From Mesodorylaimus sp. YZB2_4 (taxonomy: Eukaryota > Nematoda > Enoplea > Dorylaimida > Dorylaimidae), in NCBI GenBank assembly GCA_030248295.1, contig JASANH010000938.1, forward strand, positions 744,001 to 808,000: a stretch of DNA of 64,000 nt, in the 5' to 3' direction. Position 1 is the first letter of the stretch; every line of letters starts with the position of its first letter. Positions 52,801 to 64,000 of the stretch are shown piece by piece. Position numbers and translations under genes: made by a program. Below the pieces are notes generated by a model, which was not told the DNA's origin, made no database searches, and saw only the letters and a list, made by a program, of their open reading frames with translations.

Positions 52801-55800
52801 TCGCAGCAGCAACAACCGAAGAAACCAGCTCCGAAGACTGCAGTGGCCACGCAGCAACAGCAGAAGGAGGTCACGCAAGTAAAAGTGGAAGCGACTGTTG
52901 AATCTGCTCCGCCAGTTGCGGAAAGCGATAAGGTCAGAATGGAATTCTTGTTCGAGATAGAGAGCATAGCTGCGCAGCTGTACGATGGTTCGTCAAATTT
53001 GGTAAGTTCGCTCGTGTGCAAAAATTGTACCGCAGTTATGGTATCATTGTATGACGAAGCACCATTTCAAGAAAATGTTTTGACACCGGTACTTCTTTAA
53101 AATCAAAATGTCTGCGGGTTTTAGCTTGCTGGCATCGTGGTACGAAATCCGCAGACCGCGTTGGCTGCGATTGAAATCAAGAGAATATCGGCTAAAGGAA
53201 ATATGTGCGAAAATGGTGCCATGGAGGCCAACGTTTTCTTGTACAGTTTTATCATGGACGATGATCGGGTTAATCGCTCTGGAATTACCAGGTATGAACT
53301 GCGGGAAGAGTGGTAAGAGGGATGGCGCGCTTGACGAGGATACGCTAATTTAGGCTAATGGATAAGAAAGGTGGGAAAGAAGCATCCAAGCAGAATATGA
53401 TCGATATCGTGTACAAGAAAGAAGCTTCTTTGAATCAGACTGGTAAGCAAGACTGAATAGGATAATAATTTTAGGTTTTGACCGTGTATTTTTTCTTTCT
53501 AGCCGAAGTTCGTTTGAGGCCATTTTTCCTGCTCGTCTGCCCCGAATTTCTCGGCGCTTTGAGCCGGTTCTTTGTGATTCCGAAGACGGAAGAAGAGTTG
53601 GCGTTGGAAGAGCAAAACAAGCTGCGTCCAGAAGACACGCAAACGCAAGCTCAAGGCGCAACGGCGGATGAGCAGAAGAAAACTGTGCCTCAACAAGCGG
53701 CGCAGCAGAGTGAGTAATTTGCAGAAGGTTGGCTTTTAGTCTACTAACTTAGATTTGTTCTTAGCTGCTCAAACTGAGGCTGAGACTGGGGCCATGAGCG
53801 TTCACATAGTTGTGGAAGATCCGGAATTGGTCGTGGTAGAGGATGCCAGCAAACCAGACTCGACCCTGGCGATTATTCTCAAGGTATACAGCCTTTTCAG
53901 GTTTGGTCCGACTGGTTTAACTGTGCTTTCTTTCAGTTTCGTTCAGAGCTGCACATGGATAGCAAATCGGAATCGACTGATATTAAGGGCGGCGTGTTTG
54001 GCTTGGAAATCACGTCTTGTTATTTTGCCACAAGCAAAAGAGACACAAATGTTTTGAAGGTATTGCCGTGAGCCTTGCGTTTTGAGCTTTGGATTTTAAT
54101 TTTCTTGCTTTGTTTAGGTATTGAATAAATGCGATATCTCTCTCCAAGCTGAGATGCCGAAGAATGCTGGTCAGAGAATAAAGATCGAATTTACTCCAGT
54201 CAAGATACGAATTTCGCCTACGGTTATTCGTCTGCTTAGCGCAGTCGGAGCCAACATGGCCGTTGCTCCCGAACCATCCGCCCGTGAGAAACAAGCGATG
54301 ATGACTGCCCGACAACACGTGTGGGATAGGAAGACGGTTGCCGAGTGCAATTTCTGGTTTTTGAATGACGGTATGTTCCGAGATAAGGCCTCTTGCGGGA
54401 TCCGGGAAAATTCTAATTATTCCTATTTTGTTTTAGTGTTAAGAGCGGAGGAAGCGGTTGAGCAATTGTTCACGCCGATCGAGGAATTGGTGTTCGACGA
54501 TAGCAAAGAAGACAGGGTAATGGTTTGAAAACTATGCTGTCATAGTTTGTATGTGATTGTGATTGTTTTAGTGTCGATTAGAAATCGAGAAGATCGAATT
54601 GACGTTGGAGGCCGATGGTGGTGCTGGCACAGTGCCAATGATTCATCTCACGTCCAGTTTTACAGCCGATGTGCGCGAATGGACTAGGCAATTACAAGCC
54701 GAGGCAATGTTTGCTGTCGAATTGTGGTATTATAACGAAAAGTTTAATGTCTGGGAGCCTTTGGTAGAACCAGTGGTGGACGAAGATGGTACGAAGCGCT
54801 CATGGGCCTTGGAGGCATATGTAAGTGGTTTTGAGTTGGGTTCAGGTTCTATCATAGCTTTCTAAATGACTCCTTTAGGTAATGACGCAAAACGAATACG
54901 AATCGGCAGATTTGGAGATTGTCAGGCAACCGCCGAAAATGAGTGTAGCGGTCGTGGCAACGGACAATTTGCAATTGACGGTCACCAAAACTTTGCTGGA
55001 TTTGACGTCGGAGTTGGGAGATGTAAGAACTGATCTTGATATTGGAGGGTCTTATATGCGTTTATAGGCCTGAATTTATAGGCGTTTTCACGCGCGGCAA
55101 AGCAAATCGAGCCGCAGGAAACGAAAGGGCTGGTGATAAAACACCCTTGGTGTATTAAAAACGACACTAGCCAACAGTTGGATGTTTTGGATTCGAAAGC
55201 ATTCTCGGTGAGCTCAGATTTTTGGAACTGATTTTACAAGTAGGTACATAATTGTATTGATTTTAGGCGGCACCCGACTGGAAAGGCTCGCTGCCATTTT
55301 ACACTCCAGTCGAGTTGCTGTGTAACATTAAACGAGATCAGATTGGTGCCGTCGATGATAATAACCCAATGTTGTTGGCACTGAAGGTAAGTCAAACTGT
55401 GAACTTGCTGCCAAAATCTTGTTAGCCTACACTACCTATTTTATTTCTAGTTCCCAAGTTTTGAGACGATGCGTGAAGTGGATATTGCTCGCGCCGAGAA
55501 GCGAGTTTTCGGGATGCCCAAAACGACTCATCCAGGGGATCAGTGGCACGTTGTGGTCGATACGAGCAGTCATTTCGGAAATAAACTAGTAACCGTTCGA
55601 TCGATGATCAAGGTTTGGAACAATACTATATTTAGCTGTGTAGATATTCAAGTTTTTGCGTTTTAGCTGGTGAATCATCTACCGATCAATATGGACATTT
55701 TTTATCGGCAGGTGAGTCTTGGACTGTTTTCTAGTGGAATGTGTGTAACTCTAATTGTTAAAGGACGGAAACGTGGAAAGTTCTGGCACTGTCGAAGCGG

Positions 55801-58800
55801 ACGGTGGAGAGTTCAGTCCTCAGTTGCACGCTGTTTACACGCCGACTGGTGAACTCATGGTGCAACCTTACGGCGATCAGTATAAGTGAAAGCTTTTTGC
55901 ATTTATTTGACATGCCTAATGATCATTGGCGATTATGTACAGATACGAAATGGGTCGTCAGTCGATTCCTTGGCGCGAAATCGGCCACAACTCGAAATGG
56001 CATTTATTGATCGAGTGCCCATCGGTTGACGGTATCGCGTCGAAAAGCTATTTCGTTCAGGTATGTCTAATTCGGGGTTAGGCCGACTGTGATGGAGAAT
56101 TTTTTGTGACTGTGGGAGTTGTATATGGATCATGGAATGTGTTTAGGCGAGTGTGGAAATCGAAGAGGCATTCTTCGAGAATACGCATCGCAAAAACGAC
56201 AAGGTGCCTTGCTACGTAATTCACTTGAGCGCTCCGACCTTGTTCCGTAATGCGCTTCCATATGCGTTAGAAATTTCGGCCGAGGTACGTATTGGTATTG
56301 GTACGATGTGATGCCTACAGTATAATGGATGACTGCTGAGTTTTAGGGTCTGGAAACGCAAGTTTTGAATGGAGGCGAATCTGCGTCGCTATGTTCGGTT
56401 GTTCCCGGAAGGTCGATTATGTTGAAGGTAAGAAGATCGCGGGTTGGCGAGTTGTGGCACATTCGTGAATGTATTCCAGGTGAAAGCCAAGGTTGTCTGG
56501 TCTTGCCAATTAGAAATCGAAGAAAATTTTGACGAGCTAACGCAGCATACGTTTCACAGTCGACGCCCCGAAGACAATAGCAAGATGGAGATAGTATGTT
56601 GACGGGTGTTGGTCAGATGTGGATGAACGTGACCTAATGTCTCTTGTAGGATCTCGGTTTGCGCACTGCGAGGCGGTGTGGTACGCAGGAAATGACGTTG
56701 TACTGTCCGTTCTGGATGGTCAATAAAACTGGCAAAGTGCTGAGTTATAAGGTAAGAATTTGCATTTGCATGGGATTCGGGATACTGAACTTTTCTAATC
56801 CTGTGTTGTATACGTCCACCAGGCCTCCTTGAAAATATGCTGTGGGGTGAGTTCGAGGGCGCTCTTAACATCTGCTTTGCACCCTTCTTCGTTTTGTTTT
56901 TCTGGCTGGTTTGCATGCGGATGCTTATGTTTGATGGAATTAGGTTTATTTCTGTTTGTTTCCTTGAATTGGCAGATCGATGAAAAGTCACAGTCGAAGA
57001 GCAAATCACCGTGCAAGCGCCTATTCGAATCGAGAAATCGTTCGTCAGCGAACAGGCACCCTGGACGAGGTCGTTCAGCGTCGCAAGTACATGGTTTTTC
57101 TTGTTTTTTATTGAGTACTGGATACAGCGGGTGGGTTTGAGTTTTTTAAAATCGGCTACTTGGTGAATTAGCAGTCTGGCTAACGGCTCGTAGCGGGTAT
57201 GGCATGGCCAGACGTGGCATGTTCGTTCAGGTCTGCGTGGTCGAGCGTGTAACGTACTGCTATCGGCTGGCTCGTTGCTTTTGAGATGGAAGCTAAGCTT
57301 GCTGCGAGTGATTGCTACTAATTAATGTGCCGTAGAAGTAACATCGTCGTTTGACATATCTGAAATCCCCGCTATTTTTCGAAACAGCTGTGTGACCTTG
57401 TTTTAGGATCATGAGACCCAAACGAACTCACCGATAAAATCAAGTTCTTCGTGCTCTTGTCTGAAAGGTTCGGGCACGAGGTCGCGCGAGGTAGTAATAA
57501 TCTTTCATGTAATGTGCTGCTAGTCGCCCGCCAGTCGTCAGTTTGGTTCTTTCTACTCTCCTGGCCTGCTTGGTGCTGTATTTTACGTTTTGTATTGCAC
57601 ATCTTCTACTCTCACGTTACTGCAATAGAACAGAGATTGCTAGAGTGTGGTAGATTTAGACAATATTGGTTTGTGTAGCTTTTTGATATTTTTTAGCTTC
57701 GAGGTTTTTTGTTTTAGACAGAGAATGCGGTCAGTGTGTTCGAGCATATGCCTGGATCAGACGAGCCATTGTTGTTCACGTTTTCGGGTGATGCATTTTT
57801 GGCAAAGAACAAGAAGGTGAGCAGATGCCGGTTTTAAGTCAGAATGTTGAAAATGAGGGATTGTTTCAGGCGTGTTTGAAAGTCGGCGATTCGGCGTGGT
57901 CGGATAAGTTCCCTCTGGATGTGGTCGGTAGTGCGGGTCGGATAACATGCAAAGGGGAAGGCGGCAGGGAATTCGAAGTACGTTAGTCTTGGCGGGCTTG
58001 TTTTTGAAGAGTCGAGAAATGGACTGTATGTATTTTCTTTAGGTCAGCGTGAATATTCAGCTGAGTTACTCCGGCTTGACCAAGATTTGTACTTTTACAC
58101 CATTCTATTTGGTCGATAATCGCACTAACGTGAGTTAAACTGATGCCTTTTTGGTCTCTTGTGTGAGACGTATGATCAGTTTTTTTAGGCTGATGTGGAA
58201 GTTTGCCAGTCTGGTGTTGATGGTTCTGTTTGGACTCTGATTCCTCGTCAAGAGGTAAGAACACTAGTGGTGATTCAGCTGGCTAGTTATAGTGGTGGCT
58301 GTCTTGCAGTGTCTCGGATTTTGGCCGGAGAAGAAAAATAAAAAGATGCAAATGCGTTGTCGATATGCTGATAATGCGGATGCCAGTCGGGCCGAGTCGC
58401 AAACGTTCCCGTTCACGGAAAGCTTCGAAGCACTGGTTACCATGCCGAATGAAGTGAGTACGAGTTGACGGACTGGACTCGTTTGTTAAAGCTGTCTTAT
58501 TTAGTTCGTTGGTGTGTACGTGACGTCTCACGTGTCCGACAACGCCGTGGTTGTCGCTTTGGAACAGTATCAAGACGGTATGGCGCCGGTATTGTTGGTC
58601 AACCATACGGATGACATCGAAGTGTATTATCGTCAGAAGTAAGTGGATGTCGAGATCGTTATAGGATTTGGTAATCTAGCTTGTTGTAGGGACGTGGACG
58701 ATGTGAAAGGATTGCCGGCCCAGCACAGCGTCTTGTTTTCTTGGGGGGATGTTACCATGCCGCGCAAACTGATCTGGACGTGTGGAGAAGCCAAGAATAT

Positions 58801-61800
58801 GGAAGACGATTTGTTGAAGGTATGGGCTATCGTATTTCTGGTGATTCTGAATTAATCGAAATTGGGTTCGCTGTTCAGGACGGCATGGGCGAAGTTACGG
58901 CCATGAAAGACGTCAAGGTGTATTGGGTGTCGTTTTTGAGCGGTCGTCAACGGATCATGCTGTTCACTGAAGATTTAGCCATCGCTACGACTGCCTCGAA
59001 ACCATACGAGCTGGAGCGCATTGATCAGCAGTTCACTGTGTCTCTGCAGTCTATCAACATTTCACTAATCAATAACTTAGTGGGCATGGAAATCGCTTCC
59101 ATGGCTGTTACAAGGCGAGGAGGCAGGATGATATGCAACGGCTTATCTTGACTAATGCGTCTTTTTAGTTCCGGCATTATTTGGGAATACAAGAAACGAC
59201 GGTACCGAGCGTTTAGCATAAAAGATAACAAGCGGTTGGAAGAAGCTTTTGTGAAGTATAACAACGAAAAGAATGAAGGGAAGAAGGTGAAATCGCGAGT
59301 GGCCATCGGACGCAAGTTGGAAGTATGTTTCGCGCTGGCCCTTCAATGTTCACTCATTGACTGACCTTGTTTTTAGGTTGACTTTGAGGAAATGAGACAA
59401 CATAAACCAAAAGAATTAGAGATTCGGCGCAGCTTCCAAAGTGGCCTGTGGTTGCAATATATGCAAAGTCCACATGAACAGCAATTGCATTTGAAGGTCA
59501 ACCATTTCCAGATCGACAATCAATTGCCCGTGTGCGTCTTCCCGACTGTTTTCGCGCCGGTCCCACCGCCGAAATCAGTAGCTGCCGAGAGTATCCCGAA
59601 GCCATTTACGGAAGTCAGTTTCATTATGCGCAAGGCGGAACATAGTAACATTCCGCAGATCAAGTAAGTGATTACTTTTGAGCGGCTGTCTAGAAGATAA
59701 CCAGGTAGCGGACGTGATTCGTCCTACTGGTTCGCTTGTGCAATCGACTGCGTTGTTACGGTACTTCTTTGGGGAAGCCTTGTTGCACTTGTGTTTTCGC
59801 TATTTAGATATTTTATGGTCCTTGTGCAAGAGATGGCGGTACAAGCGGACAAAGGCTTCATCAATGCGATTATCGAAATGTTCACAAACGAGACAGCGGT
59901 TGTGTATGGAGTAAGTACTGTCGTTCTTTTCGTGACTTCGGCGTGCTCATTTTGTTTTATACTCTGCAGACTGAAGAGCACGGGAAGGACTTGGATATTA
60001 CTCATCAGAAACTGACTCAGTTGGCCGCCATAACTTCGTCTTCTGAACAAAAGGCCTATTACGAGTATTTGCATTTTTCGCCCATGAAGATTCATCTTAG
60101 CTTTTCTCAAGGCGGTAGTGCAGGCGACGACGCTGAAAAGGCTTCGCCGATTCACAGCGAAGTGTTGAATTTACTGTTGAAGAGTGTCGGCGTAACGTTG
60201 ACTGAGATCCAGGATGTGCAATTTCAGTAAGTGGCTGAAATACTTTTGGCAGGGAGAAGGTGTGACGAGCAAGTGCTTTTAGGTTGGCCTACCTTGAACG
60301 CAAGGCCGTATTTATGAACCAGCAGCAATTGATCAGCGAAGCGATCAGCCATTATACCAAGCAATTCATTAAGCAACTGTACGTTCTGGTTTTGGGCTTG
60401 GACATTATGGGCAACCCGTTTGGACTCATTCGAGATTTGTCGACGGGCGTGGAGACGTTTTTCTACGAGCCGATACAGGTAGGCTGCAGGTTGCGTGTGG
60501 GTATTAGGGGTAATCTGGTCATGCAGCGATTTTAGGGCGCTATACAAGGTCCGGAAGAATTCGCCGAAGGATTGGCGTTGGGAATCCGCGGTTTGTTCGG
60601 TGGTGCGGTGGGCGGTGCAGCGGGTGCTGTTTCTCGTATCACAGGCACGTTGGGCAAAGGCCTGGCTGCGTTGACGTTGGACGACGAATATCAGAAGAAA
60701 AGGCAACAAATGTTGAACAGACGTCCAGCAACCGTGCAGGAAGGAGTTGCTCAGGGCGCCAAGGGTCTTGCCACGGTATGTACGCCTGTGTGTTGGCTGG
60801 CTACGCTCGGTGAACAGCGATTCTGACTTTTCAGGGATTCGTTGAAGGAGTGACTGGAGTATTTTTGAAGCCGATCGAAGGAGCGAAGCAAGGCGGAGTC
60901 GGAGGGTTTGCGAAGGGCGTCGGAAAGGGTGTTATCGGATTGGTCACTCGGCCTGTGTCCGGGGTCGTTGACTTTGCCAGCAGCTCGTTGCAGGCCGTGA
61001 AGAGGTAATGATAGACTTGCTTGATCATACCTACAGCACATGAAATTTGGGTGTGAACAGGGCTGCCGACACGGCGGATGAAGTGAAGAAGTTGCGTCCA
61101 GCTCGCTTTATTGAATCTGACAGGATTATTCGTCCGTTCATGCTGAAGAACGCGGAAGGAAATCAGTTGTTGCAGGTACGTCGTTGCGTACGTGTCTTGG
61201 CGATGGTAAAAGTATCAGTATTTTCTGTTTCCAGGAAGCGTCCAAGGGCAAATATGCAAAGACGGATATTTATGTTGCTCATGCCCCTGTGACCGCAGAC
61301 AAACAGTATTTTACCCTGCTGACGGATCAGTAAGTGGTGTACTTATGTTTCAGATATTGCTGAGAATGAATAAGTGATTTTTAATTTCAGACGTATTCTG
61401 ATGGTGAGCAGAACTTTGGGCGCCTTGGAAGTGGACTGGCAGTACACTTGGAGCGAGTTGATCGAGGCACCGACGATGAACGAAAAAGGGTTAAAAGTGA
61501 AGTTGAAGGTAAGGGCATGTTTCTTGCGCATATGACGAAACGGACGCGTTCTTTCAATTTTTAGGAGCCTAAAAAGAAAGCGCTTGGCCTATTTGGATCG
61601 GAAAATCAAGGAAAGTTGGTGACGTTCGCTGATCGTTCATTGGGCGAGGTAAAGAGTGAATGTCGAGTTAGGGATGTTAGGGTCTTGTGTTACTCATATC
61701 TGGTGGTTACAGACAGTCATCAGCGCTGTGTGCCGTATGGGATCGGTGGTTTAGTGCAGAACAGTGAAGTTTAGGCAGACCTGCTCAAAAACTTTCTGTT

Positions 61801-61849
61801 TCAGATAATTGCGGCCAGGGCCAAAGAAGCGTTTGAGCGTGATCAGTAA
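46866..61849 (+). CDS. VPS13: Bridge-like lipid-transfer protein VPS13 (VPS13A/C type)
   Basis: Rod-shaped protein that moves bulk lipid between membranes at contact sites. More than sixty small exons separated by introns of mostly 45-80 nt; I estimate 3,300-3,500 residues (not counted exactly; human VPS13A is about 3,170). The N-terminal chorein domain is exact in form: [42 protein letters not shown]. The extended chorein region follows ([13 protein letters not shown] ... WWHFSMDCI). The adaptor-binding (VAB/SHR-BD) region lies at about 55600-59150, with [17 protein letters not shown] and [15 protein letters not shown]. The APT1/ATG2-C-like part runs about 60250-60990 ([44 protein letters not shown]). 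The PH-like domain at about 61050-61640 has [15 protein letters not shown]. The stop follows AFERDQ soon after. The first intron (47010-47225) has a GC donor. Exons near 56823 and 56976 may be cassette exons. Confidence 0.95.
56823..56846 (+). other. Candidate 24-nt cassette microexon of VPS13
   Basis: Eight codons (ASLKICCG) lie between an AG (CCACCAG) and GTGAGT. It is phase 0 at both ends, between the exon ending KVLSYK and the exon starting TENAV, so inclusion or skipping preserves the frame. The polypyrimidine tract before the acceptor is weak, so it may be unused. Confidence 0.3.
56976..57086 (+). other. Candidate 111-nt cassette exon of VPS13
   Basis: Thirty-seven codons ([15 protein letters not shown] ... 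RSASQ) between a good acceptor (TTTCCTTGAATTGGCAG) and a GTACAT donor, phase 0 at both ends. The peptide is basic and Ser-rich, unlike the surrounding adaptor-binding domain, and I know of no counterpart in VPS13A. An optional exon is a reasonable reading. Confidence 0.35.
57087..57716 (+). other. Longest VPS13 intron (about 630 nt)
   Basis: Ends with TTGTTTTAG before the exon ACAGAGAATGC. It stands out in a gene whose other introns are about 60 nt. A further open stretch after TTGTTTTAG near 57406 ([16 protein letters not shown]) could be another optional exon but has only a poor donor. Confidence 0.5.
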
Positions 61850-62337
61850 ATAACTTTTAGTCTTTGTACCTTTGGTCTACAGTATATTCATGAGGGATAA
61901 CCCACGTTCTCTTCTAGTTAAGTGCATGCGCATAATTTTTGTTTGCTTCTGGGGTCACAGTTTGGACTAGGATTATATGTCACTTTGGTCACTTTGTCCG
62001 TCGTCTTTTGAGTGGCCAATGTCCTTTTTAGCGCTATTCGGGAAAGGAAACGTGCCGCAGCCGAAATTAGCCGGTATCGTGTGCCTGTGATTTGCGTCCT
62101 TGTCACGGCTACTGTTGCGGCTTTTGCTTTTGCTTACTTTCGGTATCGTAGGGCCAGATGATTTTTGTAGTTCTTGCCTTTGGGCTCGTAAAATGAATGT
62201 TGATTGGGTTTTTGGAAAATTGAGCATGTTCTTGTCAGGATGTTAGCGGGTGAAGCGGTTATATAGTGTGTTGAACTATCTAATAAGAGCCAGCATTTTT
62301 GTCTTTGTGTTATTTATACATAACCAAAAAGATGATT
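61850..62337. other. Spacer between convergent VPS13 and SLC22-like genes
   Basis: About 490 nt that should carry both 3' UTRs. I see no coding sequence and no canonical AATAAA on either strand close to the stops. Confidence 0.5.
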
Positions 62338-64000
62338 TCAGTGCACCAAGGCATCTTCGGGTTTCGCCTCGATGGCGTCCGAATCGAATGAGTGCCTCGC
62401 CACGGTCCTTAAATCTATCATTTCGACAGCGCCCGACTCCCCGCTGTGCGTGGCCGGATCGAGTGGTGGGTCGATGGTCGATATGCTAAAAGGACTTGGT
62501 GTCACAGTGTGATGGCGTGGAGAGAGTGTCTTACTTTTGATTAGCATCTTGCTCGTCGAAGGGGCGTTTGGATGTTTCTGGCAGCAGGAAGGTCAATCCG
62601 AAGACGAGGAAGGCGGCAGCTCCGCAAGCCATGAAGGGAAGGAAGGGCAGAATTTCCGACTGAAAATGACCGGTGCTGTGAGAGGTAAGGGGAAGGGGAG
62701 GGTGGGCCTACTGTGATGGCGAGCAGGGATGCACCTGCGATGGACAGGTAAGCCACGCTGGTCGTGATGGCGATCATGTTGAAGCGGATCTCTTTTGGGA
62801 ACAGTTCCAGAGTTTGTAGTTGCAGCGTGGATGTGTAGATGACCAGAAGAAACTTGGCCAGGACGGACAAAATGGCCAGGGGAATGTAGAGGGCGGCTGA
62901 AATGGGTACCACATGTGTCTGGTTTGTCCTTGCACCATCACCCTGCACTGCAGTCAGGAGTCCTAGGAGGGGTTTGCAGACTAACTTACCAGACTGTAAT
63001 ATTCCAGTCGCACCACACGTGACTCCACACAAGGCCGAAACGATCAAGCATATCTTCTTCCTCGGAAAGAAGCTAGCAGCCACGAGTCCCACGCCGATCG
63101 AGAACATCTCGACGAAGCCAGCCCACGAGTGCAGTTCGAACAGAAGATGCTTGTCGAACTGGTTGCCAATGTTGGGTATGGAGTAGGAGAATGTGTAATA
63201 GGCAGTGTAGGCCAGGAACCTAAAACGGGGACTGACATGGCGTGCTGCAAGACGTGATCTGGGAAGACTTACCAGCACGTCAACAGCTCGAAGAGCCAAA
63301 TGCACATGCGACAGTCCTTTATGAGGTTCTTGAATGAGTAGTTGTTGTAGGTGACCACCTCCCGTTCCTGCACCAGATAGCTTTGTGTGGTGTGATAAGA
63401 TGACTAGACAAGCTTACTGATATGGTCAAGTTCTGTATTGACTCGTGCTGGAGATTGTGACCATTGGTCGAAGCGATTTTTCTCAGGATCCTCTCCGCAT
63501 CGGCTTTACGACGACGTGTGAGAAGCCAGCGAGGTGATTCTGGGATGAGCCTTTGAGTACAAGGTCCCTGGCAGTGAGTAGAGAGCAAGGGAAGGACGAG
63601 GTAATTTCCCTGCCCTCCTCCTCAATCGCACAAACACACTAGAGTCTCAAGGGGCATAAGGGCAGCAGTGACCGAAATCTGAAGCACAGGTAGTTATACC
63701 AGGGCAAAAGTGCGGCGAGCAGCCTAAATATTTGTCGAAACGAAGTCAGAGTCGTCAGGGCGAACCCCAGGGTCCCTTAGTTCACACCTCTGACAGGTCA
63801 GCGCAAGAACTAAGAGTGCAGTCCAAGACAAAGGCTGACTGCTTACCAAGCGTACAGCATGAGAATAAAGACAGGCACCGTGCTGACAATGTAGACGATC
63901 CTCCAATCTGACGATACCGAAGCCACTGAAGCCAACAGCATGTATCCAATGGCGTGTACAGCATCCCACACTGACAGCACCCAACTGTGGAACCGACTGT
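62338..64000 (-). CDS. SLC22-type organic ion transporter (MFS), 5'-partial
   Basis: Plasma-membrane major-facilitator transporter of the organic cation/anion/carnitine family. Exons in the window, minus strand: (beyond 64000)-63847, 63550-63418, 63367-63273, 63219-62990, 62896-62712, 62659-62535, 62485-62338; all junction phases agree. The first exon holds a membrane helix pair (AIGYMLLASVASVSSDWR, then IVYIVSTVPVFILMLYAW). Next is the SLC22 loop signature LIPESPRWLLTRRRKADAER with ILRKIASTNG. Later helices include FLAYTAYYTFSYSIPNIG, LFELHSWAGFVEMFSIGVG, FFPRKKICLIVSALCG, and LQTLELFPKEIRFN, the typical E-L-x-P-T/K-x-x-R motif before helix 11, then LLPETSKRPF. The cytoplasmic tail is acidic and ends DALVH. 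The N-terminal half (helices 1-4 and the large glycosylated loop) is outside the window. Substrate cannot be predicted. Confidence 0.9.

Overview
The window is nuclear DNA of an invertebrate animal. Coding sequence is split by GT-AG introns that are mostly 45-80 nt long, intergenic gaps are short, and the proteins are metazoan (CSPG4/NG2, NHS/GUK-holder, GOPC, MMS22L, TMEM107). The species cannot be read from the sequence. The small genes and introns suggest a compact genome. TMEM107 points to a lineage that keeps primary-cilium machinery. There is no bacterial operon structure, CRISPR array, integron or phage.

Layout, left to right: (1) 1-7432 (+) 3' part of a CSPG4/NG2-like proteoglycan. 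(2) 7777-8738 (+) a multi-pass membrane protein resembling Bax inhibitor-1/TMBIM. (3) 10163-12541 (+) type I J-protein (DNAJA), tail to tail with (4) 17845-12797 (-) an NHS/GUK-holder-like protein with a WAVE-homology domain. (5) 19026-21073 (+) class II (plant-type) ribose-phosphate diphosphokinase, tail to tail with (6) 23196-21189 (-) TAF12. (7) 24668-23913 (-) TMEM107. (8) 26869-28647 (+) intronless F-box/LRR gene. (9) 32445-29247 (-) GOPC. (10) 33956-33328 (-) two-LIM-domain protein, head to head with (11) 34553-40736 (+) MMS22L. (12) 40951-45808 (+) short-chain dehydrogenase, whose 2.9-kb intron holds (13) a two-HMG-box gene on the opposite strand (43468-42659). (14) 46866-61849 (+) VPS13A/C-type lipid-transfer protein. 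(15) 64000-62338 (-) 3' part of an SLC22-type transporter.

For all the multi-exon genes except VPS13 I assembled the exons by hand from splice sites. In every one the summed exon length is divisible by three or the junction phases agree, and the resulting sizes (407, 336, 510, 137, 441 and 1238 aa for DNAJA, PRPS, TAF12, TMEM107, GOPC and MMS22L) fit their families. The genes are unrelated housekeeping, trafficking, DNA-repair and adhesion genes; nothing suggests a functional cluster. Accessory content is two tRNA-derived SINE-like families (two copies each), homopolymer-rich introns and a possible F-box gene remnant.

I found no undescribed multi-gene system. The points most worth checking are the class II PRPP synthetase in an animal, the nested HMG-box gene, the divergent BI-1-like protein, two homology-forced GC-AG introns, and in-frame cassette exons (one of 24 nt) in VPS13.
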